Notes under the pieces: model-generated
Databases searched by the model: none
Seen by the model: the letters and a program-made list of their open reading frames with translations, nothing else
What the model was told of the DNA's origin: nothing
Made by a program: the position numbers and the translations under genes
DNA from: Glandiceps talaboti
Taxonomy: Eukaryota; Hemichordata; Enteropneusta; Spengelidae
Reading direction: 5' to 3'
DNA length: 64,000 bases
NCBI RefSeq assembly: GCF_964340395.1
Contig: NC_135571.1
Location: forward strand, 5,001-69,000
Part shown: positions 45,748 through 57,700 of the stretch, piece by piece
Layout: each line of letters begins with the position of its first letter
Position numbering within the stretch: position 1 is the stretch's first letter

Positions 45748-48700
45748 ATGTCTGAATCTGTGGAGTCACAGGAAACTCAACGGTACATAGAGGATTATTG
45801 TGTATATAGGCTAAGGCTAAGTCATATTGAGCTGCCGGCGTATCACCACGTTAGTCGCGAACCATTCAACGAAGTATCTGCAAGAATACGAAGGATAGGT
45901 CAGTATCTTATATGTACTTGATGTGTACTTAGATGTTATTCCCAATATTTCTCTTCGTTCAGCCAAGGAAAATAAGAGTGACCTATAGGGCCTAAGGCCA
46001 AAAGTATTTTACGTTTGAATGAAGAAAAATATTGAAGAATAACTTATTTATACCAGTGGCAATAATATCAAAGAAAAATCAGGGAAAGTAATGGCAGTTT
46101 TGAAGTTTTTGACGCATATTTCGAACACAGCGGAACCAATGATGTATATGTAGACATGCGTTGTCATGACATAGACGCATGTTGTCCTGATGTAGAAGGA
46201 CCAGAGTATATATTCCATATTTTTTGTTCAACTTGGCCTGTGCATTGTATAAAGTGCCTTAAAGATGGTGAACCATATAGACAAATGCCAAGGAATGTAC
46301 GTCTCGATCACAAACCCATCAAGATTTAAAATCATGCACATTATCGACAGAATGAAACTGAAATATTTTATGAGTGTAAATGATGAGCACTTTGCCATTT
46401 TTCACAGGGTGCACGATCAAGCACTTTCCATGCTCAGTTTCATAATCTTTACATTTTTATAGAAAGTGCTCGAGCAGTTTTCCACACACTTTGTCAATTT
46501 ACATACTGTACATACCTAATCAGTCAGGTAAAATGGATTAAATTTTATGTCTGCGTATTCAAGCATCTTATGTGCTTCATAGAGGGCTGAAGTGTTTCAA
46601 GAGGTAAAAGTGGAATAGTTTGGAATCTATCATAACTCTATTTTGAGACCCCATAAAATGACTGGGAAACTTTGGTAAATTTTACCTGAGATGACTATAG
46701 AGAACAGACTAGAAACATGGCTTTTCCCTTGGTGTGAAGATGTCACTTACATGTATTTGGTTTAGTGATAATCTTTTAATCCTAATTAGGGGCCATTGAT
46801 TATGTACAAAGTCATTGCGATGTTACATTTGATCATAGAGTCTTACTCGTCAGTGGTTGGATCATGTAATGTAACATGATATTTGGGCCAGAGTAGCTGT
46901 AATAATTGGAATGTGTGATGTGACTTTGAGGGCTTTTTCTTCTGTTTTTGGCCTTTTTTTTCATTTAACTGGAAGCAAACGCTACAATTCCTATAATGTA
47001 AATGCAAATAGAAGAAGTGATTCAGATCTGAATTGCAAAGTTGGGTGGATTTTCTGCTTATTTACACCTTACCTGCCAAAAAATGAGATATTTCCTAACT
47101 CCCGACATTAATTACAGTTTCCATCAAAATCAGCAACTGTAGCAATGCGTGCATTTTTAAACAGACAGTACGCTGACATCTCGCTCACATTTTCAGTGTG
47201 ATCTCGTCTATTTGCGTTTACGCTACAAGAGTTGTAGTTGTTGCTTCCCGTTAAACATTGGAACAAAAAGCACAAAAACGGAAGAAAAAATCCTCATAAT
47301 CATAAGAAATGCTGCAATTATTGCAGCTAGGGCCAGAGATATGTCCCAACCATATGTTAACAGCCTGTCAGACCATAGACAGTGGAAGGGGAGACATCTC
47401 AAAACGTGTTCCTGTGTATGTACTATAGTATAGTATACATGTATAATGTGTACTTGTACTTGTATCAGGTTATCAAACATGTTTGTTGACGTACATGTAG
47501 ATTTCAACAGTAAAATGATTGCTTTTGATGACTCTGAATGAAATGAAATTTTTTTAGGTACTTACTTTTATGACTCCAAGAACAAGGATGACCATATCGA
47601 TGATATGTGTATGATCGAAGTCACATGACCAATCAAAGTCACATGACTGATCAAGCAGCAAAGAAAAAAATGAATGGGCTACAAGCAAGGGTATTAGAGT
47701 TGAAGTGTACAATTCCTGTCCTACAGTAGTGTCCATTTTTCAAAAGAACTTTCAGCAAAAAGTAGCATATGTACAATGGTGCAGCAATGAATGATTCAAT
47801 AAATCAAGTTCTGACTTACCTGAGGAAAAAAAAACAATAATCTTACAATATTTGAATTCCTGGATCAAAATTCTTTTTAAAAAATGCCCATTATATTCAT
47901 AAATAAAGGTTGCTAAGAACAAGCAACTTCAACAGAGCACAACTCATCTGAAACTGCAGTGATTTTGGTTCTGACTGCATGACGGTCTTCAATTTTAAAA
48001 AAAAGGGGGGGGGGGGTCATTTTATGAACATCCATTGCCATGGTAACCAAAATCACCATAAGATGAGGATTATTTTTCAACATTTTACATAAAACATGGA
48101 AAAAAAATTAAATCAGTTAACAAATGTCCTTGCTTTTGGCATTTATAAGTCAGTGCTATCCAATATATCACAAATTGTGTAAAATAGGATAGCTGTTTCC
48201 ATAGAAACTTAGGAGGCTTAAAAATGTTTGGTAAAATATTTTCTGCTGACCAAATAATGTTATGAATTTAATGACAGTAAGATTTATTTGCATATTGCCC
48301 ACCCAGTTGATTCGGCTCCAACTTTGAACAAAATTTTCTTTTCACTCGAGAATTTATATCATCCATGCACATGTACGTATGTGGACTTGTCAAACATGGC
48401 GGCCATACTAAAAAAAAATTCTACGAAGCTAGAGAGTTACAGGATTCCTAGCGCAAAAGCGTGTGTACCATACATTCTACTACATTCTGCCTTCTTCAAA
48501 AATGAAGATGTGTGTTTTCCAACATCTGTATTGCTATAGCAACTGTTCTTGACAGAAGACAATATCCTACCAACCACTCCTTCAATTTTATATTGAATCA
48601 TTTTCAATGCTTTAAAAAGAACTGAAATGGTGAAAAATATATCTATGAGAACTTTTTCTCAGTGACGTAAATCTCTGCCTGTATTTCTTTGCATATCTAA

Positions 48701-51700
48701 AGGGGATGTCAAACAATCTTTAAAATTTTTAAATCAGTTTGAATTCACTCCAGAAACATATGTAGTTGTCTAAGTTGCTGCTGCTCCAACTTTTAGCAAA
48801 ATCATTTTCTTTTCAATCAAAAATTTATATCATCCACGTGCATATGTATGAACATGGACTAAGGTGCCGTGGTAAACTTTTTTTCTATGAAGCTAGGGAG
48901 TTAAAGGAGTAAACTAGAGCACATGCACGTGGACAATATTTTCTTCAATTCAGTACATTCTTCCATTCCATTCTTCAAAAATAAAGATGTGCTCTCTCCA
49001 ACACCTATTGCTATAGCAACTATTCTTGACGACAGACTCTATCCTACAACCACACCTTCAATCTTGAATTGAATCATTTCCAATGTTTTTAAAAGTACTG
49101 AAAAGGTGAAGAATAGTGAGCAAATATATCTAGCATGAGTTCTTTTTTCTGACAGTGACATAAATCTGATGGTATTTCTTTTGTACTTTTACATTCCTTT
49201 TAACTGTGCGATTGTTATCATTATATAATACATGTATTTAGCCCCTTCCCTTCTCATAATAATAATTTCTTTAATCGTTATGAAACACAGGAAATTTCTT
49301 TTGCATTGACAGGAACTACATACTTTACATTTACACAATAAATGTGTGAAAAGTAGAGATTATAATATATACAAATAAGTATTTAGCAGTGATTACATGT
49401 TATTGACGAGTTGAATTGATCATGGCATGAAACTAAATTTAAACCTGTTTGTACGTGTATGTGGTACCACCGGGTGGGGGTGGGGGCCTACTCCCTCATT
49501 TGAGAATATGTATATGTGCCATCCTTTGGGGTGTGTTTTCTTGCCCTTTGGTCTAAAATGGGGTCTGTTTTTTCATACTGAAGAGTCTAAAAAGGGGTGC
49601 ACTTTGCATTATTTGTTATTTGGCTTGGTCTAAAATGTGTTCCAACGTCCTTTTCCAGATCATAACTGCCATTAATTGCCCCCAAATTTTGCCTCCTAAG
49701 GAAAATGTAAAACCATCTTTTAGAAACCTGTAATGGTCTAAAATGGGGTATGAATTTTTGATCAAAGTGGGTCTAAAATGGGGCTTGGGGATACAAGCAC
49801 TGGCTACACACCCCTACCAGAGCTGGCCACTGGTACTGCCTCTGGGGTGGTACCCTGAGGTGATGACCACTTGGAAGATATTCTTGTATTTTTGTAAGTT
49901 ACTACTCTATTTCAGGTCTAAGAGTCATTAAGTACAAAAAAAATGTAGGTCTATTTATTCCGTATTTGGAGGCCATGGGCCCAAAGATTCAATAGACAAT
50001 GAATACAATAAAGCAGTACTACATTAAAGGCAATGACATTGTTACATAACACTGGTAGTTTATCCATAAATATTGTGTATGTACATGTAGTATGATAGAA
50101 CAAATAATACAAGGGGCGTTCTTACCAAGAAAATTTATGGTTGGTCAGATTTAATTCAAGTGAACTGTTTCAACTACAAGTTTCTATTAATTTCCAGTGA
50201 TTTATCACCTCCTAAATTTGGTAGTCTTGATACAGTTTTTCGAAGTCTACATGTATGTGTCTTGGACTACTGCTAATGTAGTAGCCCTGATACATATTTA
50301 CTTTAAATGTATGTGTCTTGGACTTTTTCAAAGTCTTCATGTACATGTGTCTTGGACTACACTTTTTCAAAGTCTTCATGTACATGTGTCTTGGACTACA
50401 CTTTTTCAAAGTCTTCATGTACATGTGTCTTGGACTACACTTTTTCAAAGTCTTCATGTACATGTGTCTTGGACTACACTTTTTCACAGTCTTTATGTAC
50501 ATGTGTCTTGGACTACACTTTTTCAAAGTCTTCATGTACATGTGTCTTGGACTACACTTTTTCAAAGTCTTCATGTACATGTGTCTTGGACTACACTTTT
50601 TCAAAGTCTTCATGTACATGTGTCTTGGACTACACTTTTTCAAAGTCTTCATGTACATGTGTCTTGGACTACACTTTTTCAAAGTCTTCATGTACATGTG
50701 TCTTGGACTACACTTTTTCACAGTCTTCATGTACATGTGTCTTGGACTACACTTTTTCAAAGTCATGTACATGTGTCTTGGACTACACTTTTTCACAGTC
50801 TTTATGTACATGTGTCTTGGACTACACTTTTTCAAAGTCTTCATGTACATGTGTCTTGGACTACACTTTTTCAAAGTCATGTACATGTGTCTTGGACTAC
50901 ACTTTTTCAAAGTCTTCATGTACATGTGTCTTGGACTACACTTTTTCAAAGTCTTCATGTACATGTGTCTTGGACTACACTTTTTCAAAGTCTTCATGTA
51001 CATGTGTCTTGGACTACACTTTTTCAAAGTCATGTACATGTGTCTTGGACTACACTTTTTCAAAGTCTTCATGTACATGTGTCTTGGACTACACTTTTTC
51101 AAAGTCTTCATGTACATGTGTCTTGGACTACACTTTTTCAAAGTCATGTACATGTGTCTTAGACTACACTTTTTCAAAGTCTTCATGTACATGTGTCTTG
51201 GACTACACTTTTTCAAAGTCTTCATGTACATGTGTCTTGGACTACACTTTTTCACAGTCTTTATGTACATGTGTCTTGGACTACACTTTTTCAAAGTCTT
51301 CATGTACATGTGTCTTGGACTACACTTTTTCAAAGTCTTCATGTACATGTGTCTTGGACTACACTTTTTCAAAGTCTTCATGTACATGTGTCTTGGACTA
51401 CACTTTTTCAAAGTCTTCATGTACATGTGTCTTGGACTACACTTTTTCAAAGTCTTCATGTACATGTGTCTTGGACTACACTTTTTCAAAGTCTTCATGT
51501 ACATGTGTCTTGGACTACACTTTTTCAAAGTCATGTACATGTGTCTTGGACTACACTTTTTCAAAGTCTTCATGTACATGTGTCTTCAGCTCAGGCTGAG
51601 TTAACTCTGAGCAAGATTTTTTAGGATCAATTTGCTCCTTACGTTTAAAATTTTGGAAGCAAAATGCTCCTAAAAAGTAAATGATATATAATAATAGCAA

Positions 51701-54700
51701 ACTTTAATTCTCATCAACATTTATTGTCACAAATTCAATGTTTATCTGTAGAATATAAATAATCCAATCATCAGTGTTGTTGAATGAGAATGTTCAGACA
51801 ATGTTCATATTAATGTAAGTAAAAAGATTCCTGTTATCATGAAAATAGTCAATATGCAAGTTGGCTTCAAAATTTGTCTGTCAAATGCAGCTAAAGTTGA
51901 AATTTCACCTTTCAAATGCCAGTGAATTTAAAATGTCACCTGCTGAATGGCAGGTATTTAGAGAAATTCACCTGCATTGGACCATTTATCACCTGCAGAT
52001 GGCAGTCATTTCCGGTAACTTCCTAGGCTGAGTCTTGGACTACTGCTAATTTAGTAGTCTACATTGTAGATACAATGTTTAGTAGTCCATGTGCCCTGGA
52101 CTACTGCTTATTTGATAGTCTAGATACCAGGTTTAGTAGTCTATGTGTCCTAGACTACTGCTAATTTGGTAGTCTAGATACAATGTTTAGTAGTCCATGT
52201 GACCTGGACTACTGCTAATTTGGTAGTCTAGATACATTTGATTAGTAGTCTATGTGTCCTGGAGTACATGTTTTGCTAGTTTGGTAGTCTAGATACATTT
52301 GTTTAATAGTCTATGTGTCCTGGAGTACATGTCCTGCTAGTTTGGTAGTCTAGATACATTTGTTTAATAGTCTATGTGTCCTGGAGTACATGTCCTGCTA
52401 GTTTGGTAGTCTAGATACATTTGTTTAGTAGTCTATGTGTCCTGGAGTACATGTCCTGCTAGTTTGGTAGTCTAGATACATTTGTTTAGTAGTCTATGTG
52501 TCCTGAAGTACATGTCCTGCTAGTTTGGTAGCCTTGATACATTTATTATTAGTAGTCTATGTGTCCTGGAGTACATGTCCTGCTAGTTTGGTTGTCTTGA
52601 TACATTTGTTTAGTAGTCTATGTGTCCTGGAGTACATGTCCTGCTAGTTTGGTAGTCTAGATACATTTGTTTAGTAGTCTATGTGTCCTGGAGTACATGT
52701 CCTGCTAGTTTGGTAGTCTTGATACATTTGTTTAGTAGTCTATGTGTCCTGGAGTACATGTCCTGCTAGTTTGGTAGTCTTGATACATTTGTTTAGTAGT
52801 CTATGTGTCCTGGAGTACATGTCCTGCTAGTTTGGTAGTCTAGATACATTTGTTTAGTAGTCTATGTGTTCTGGAGTACATGTCCTGCTAGTTTGGTAGT
52901 CTAGATACATTTGTTTAGTAGTCTATGTGTCCTGGAGTACACGTCCTGCTAGTTTGGTAGTCTTGATACATTTGTTTAGAAGTCTATGTGTTCTGGAGTA
53001 CATGTCCTGCTAGTTTGATAGTCTAGATACATTTGTTTAGTAGTCTATGTGTCCTGGAGTACTTCTGTACTTTCAATTTTCCATGGTAATCACTCTCTGG
53101 AAATATGCTCTCCGGCCCGGACCCTTCTGGCTCTTCTCGGAGTCGGAGTACAGTACACTCTCGGTACAGCACTGCAGGAACTAAATTCCATCACATGAAT
53201 GACAGCTTTAACTTTCAACTTGACAGAGACACAGTTGTATTGGTGTTTGATAAAACCTTATGCTGCTGATGAGAACTGATAACTTGGTATACACCTGTCC
53301 TGCAGATTCGTTTATTCTTGAACGATGCCTAAAACATTCCATGTGTAAACCACGCTCACGCAACCCCAGAGAGCATGCAGTGGTGAATGGTAAAATTCAC
53401 GTAATGCATTCGATCTAGTAGTAGTAGCAAAGCTCAAAAGAAAGTTGAAGTTTTAGTGAGAATGAAATGGTGACGTGATGGTTTGAATTTATCTCAGTGA
53501 AGTTTTCAGCATGGACTGTCTGCCGATGTGGTCTTAGACTCTGTTTGATTATCTCTTCCCCCATGAATGGAAGGGGCTTTGCCATAATGGCCGTCATGTA
53601 TTGATACAAAACCTGTCTAACCCATCTGTTAATAAGTAACCAATCACGTGGATAGATAATGATAACAGCACATAGTTTCTAAACTACCCAAGACGTAGTC
53701 TCCACATCAGGAAATGGCCATGGGGCTTATGAAACTGTTTATACGTTTTCCATACGTTGAATCGTATTCAAATTTTACAGGTCACACTGCACCAAGAGAT
53801 TTAGCTAATAGTTACAAGTAAGAACTGCGACTAGATGTTTTACTCTTTATTGCAATGATAACCGTACGTTGTTTGCTAACAGTAATTAGTAAGCCTCATA
53901 AGTCCCCTCTTTTATGACACGTCCCCAGAGACACATACATGCAAAAAATTGCATCCCCAATGTCAAATATGGCGTGAAATACACACACATAACGCGTTAA
54001 CGTGACCTCTCAAGTTATTCACGCGTGACCTCTCAAGTTATTCAATCAATCATTGAATTCAATACATCATATAGGTACATATATACACAAACACCATTAA
54101 TTTAGGAATGCATGCATATGGGCTACCAGTCACTGCTCTCGGGCTACCAAATTTAAATGATGGTAGCCCACCTGGGCCACCAAGAAAAAAACAAATTTCG
54201 AGCCCTGATGTGTCTTGGACTACTTCTAACTTTTAAGCTATGTACATTTCTATTTTAGTATTTATCTAAGATATTTAGTGCTATGGAATGTGCTTTGGAC
54301 TATTTGGTGGTCTACATGTATGTGTGTCCAGGACTTCTGCTAATATCCAATCTTGAATGTTTGCTGTTCATTTTCATTTGTCTAACGGGGCTACCATGTT
54401 TGGTAGGCTACATGTACATGTATATAGAATGTATGGCTATTAGTTTTTATGACCTGGACTTGGGCTTATTTTCAAGTAATGTATGTTTGTTGTTGATTTC
54501 CGTTGGTGTAACAGTCCACCACCATATTGATTTGGTAGTCATCTATGTGTTGTGAACTACTGCTAAATTCAAGCCGTGTTGTCATTAGCCATAGTGCCAC
54601 TTGATCCCAGAGGTCTGCGATAATGTCTGTACGTCTTAACACAGGGAACAGGACAAATAATCAGTTTTGTTCTCTCACGATTTTCCAGATTTCTAGTATT

Positions 54701-57700
54701 ATTTTTTGTATATTTCAAATAAAGTTTTAATACTGTTTCCTCTCACTGTTTTTTTCTTTCTATTTCCTACCTGATATCAATGTCTTATCGGAGTTTATCA
54801 GCTTTGCATTAATTAGTAGCTTACTAATTCAAGAACAAACTCACTAGTTATTTGCCCAATTAACGCATTAAGCCTAGCCGTGAGTGTAAACATCCACTGA
54901 TCCTTACCTCCATTAGTCGGATTATTTGTCCTGTTCCCTGTGGTCTTAACTAGAAATATCAGCTACATTTCCAATCTTGCCAACTATCAAGACTCAAATG
55001 TCACCATACTATCATCTTGTTATCTTAAAAAGATCACAACAATACATGACATACATATTTATCACATCCTGATTTATCTGTACACAGTCTGTCCATTGAT
55101 ATTTTGCTGTTCTAAGCTAATGTGTTTTCATAAATCAAAATACACCACAAACAGGGTAACATTTTGACACAAATACTAATCAGTAAATAAACAATTATAG
55201 ATGTGTAATTCACTATTGGGATGTAGTTCTTGCTCAAACTATATAAAAGTAAACATTTATGGAAGTCAGTAAATAAACAAATATAGATGTGTAATTCACT
55301 ATTGGGATGTAGTTCTTGCTCAAACTATATAAAAGTAAACATTTATGGAAGTCAGTAAATAAACAATTATAGATGTGTAATTCACTATTGGGATGTAGTT
55401 CTTGCTCAAACTATATTAAAAGTAAACATTTATGGTAGTGACTAGTATAACAATTGAAGCTATCACGTCTACAATGTATATATCAACATCTCAACAGAAG
55501 CCTGTTTTTTACTGCACTGATAAAGAATAGCATGTCACTTGTTGGTGTCATGTGATTAGGTACTACTTTTTAGGGAATCCTGCTGTGTGTGGAGCTCCAT
55601 TTATTGGTTAGTACAGAGTTAAATTGATGTACAAAAGTATCATTGAGCAAAAAATATGTTGCCCTATCAGTGAAATACTACAGTTACTGTATTGCCAGTC
55701 ACATACACATAATGAATCCATTTGCACTGGAATAAGTCGCATATTTTTAGTGCAATTGGATTCATTATGTGTATGTGACTGGCATGAAGTATAAATACAT
55801 TGTATTACTCTAATTTTGCTCTTTCATTTGATATTTATCCTAACAGGTCAAGAGCTTGAGAACAACAGTCCACAATTTTTTGCCCACTGCTGTGACCAAT
55901 TAGATTTAAGACCCACAACAGCATATGCAAAATTTAAAGATTTAGCAGATGAACTATTTCGTGACGGTGGTGGTGCTGATGGAGGTTAGTATTTTGTGCA
56001 TAAATTGGAATGCTAATTCAGGTGGTATTACATTGGCCATAAATCTGTAATGTAAGTACCTTCTCTGGTAATATTCAAATTAGATCTTAACACTGTACTG
56101 CTGTATGGTTGGTACAGAATGAAATTTATCACTAAGAGGGGCTTTTCCTAAGAAACATATTCTCCCTGGTATCATGTAGGAGAAGGTATCATTTCTATTT
56201 CTCTCACTGTTGCATTCATATGTCAGACATTGGATTTCAGTTGTGCACATTGCCATTGGCAGTATTTTATTATTTACTATATGTATTATATTTTAACAGG
56301 CATTACATGGGGAAGGATAGCAGCTCTTATAACATTCAGCGGTAGATTGTCGGTGTACTGTGCACTGCACAACATGGACGACTTTGTAGCTAGTGTAGTA
56401 GGCTGGACATCAAGATATATCAACCATAAACTGAAAGACTGGATGAATCAACATGGACGATGGGTAAGACATATTATTTACATATTGCCTGGCTATGACT
56501 GAGGGCACTAGTAGATGTCTGTTATCCTGAGGGTCATTATGCAGCAACTATTTCTCAAGCTGAAAGTACACAACAGCATGAGTAGTAATATGATGTCTAC
56601 TAGTGCCTGAGTAAATAGCCAATGACTGAAGGCTGTATGAAAATAATGTATAATTAAAATAGTTATTATGTTCTCTTATGTACTGCAATGATATCTGAAG
56701 TGGGGTTATAGAAGTGGTTCTGTACTGTAATGATATCTGAAGTGGGGTTATAGAAGTGGTTCTGTACTGTAATGATATCTGAAGTGGGGTTATAGAAGTG
56801 GTTCTGTACTGTAATGATATCTGAAGTGGGGTTATAGAAGTGGTTCTGTACTGTAATGATATCTGAAGTGGGGTTATGGAAGTGGTTCTGTACTGTAATG
56901 ATCTGAAGTGGGGTTATGGAAGTGGTTCTGTACTGTAATGATATCTGAAGTGGGGTTATGGAAGTGGGTCTGTACTGTAATGATATCTGAAGTGGGGTTA
57001 TGGAAGTGGTTCTGTACTGTAATGATATCTGAAGTGGGGTTATGGAAGTGGTTCTGTACTGTAATGATATCTGAAGTGGGGTTATGGAAGTGGTTCTGTA
57101 CTGTAATGATATCTGAAGTGGGGTTATAGAAGTGGTTCTGTACTGTAATGATATCTGAAGTGGGGTTATGGAAGTGGTTCTGTACTGTAATGATATCTGA
57201 AGTGGGGTTATAGAAGTGGTTCTGTACTGTAGTGATATCTGAAGTGGGGTTTTAGAAGTAGTTCTGTACTGTAATGATATCTGAAGTGTGGTTATAGAAG
57301 TAGTTCTGTACTGTAATGATGTCTGAAGTGGGGTTATAGAAGTGGTTCTGTACTGTAATGATATCTGAAGTGGGGTTATAGAAGTGGTTCTGTACTGTAA
57401 TGATATCTGAAGTGGGGTTATAGAAGTGGTTCTGTACTGTAATGATATCTGAAGTGGGGTTATAGAAGTGGTTCTGTACTGTAATGATATCTGAAGTGGG
57501 GTTATAGAAGTGGTTCTGTACTGTAATGATATCTGAAGTGGGGTTATAGAAGTGGTTCTGTACTGTAACGATATCTGAAGTGGGGTTATAGAAGTGGTTC
57601 TGTACTGTAATGATATCTGAAGTGGGGTTATAGAAGTGGTTCTGTACTGTAATGATATCTGAAGTGGGGTTATGGAAGTGGTTCTGTACTGTAATGATAT

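Noticed and set aside
48288-48539. 83-codon ORF in intron 1 of the Bcl-2 family gene
   Set aside because: Part of an old non-coding duplication whose sister copy is not open in the same frame.
50197-51624. ORFs of 321-455 codons on both strands, one cysteine-rich, as a repeat protein
   Set aside because: A 39-bp unit without stops opens several frames at once on both strands. The region lies within an intron and the composition is that of the DNA repeat.
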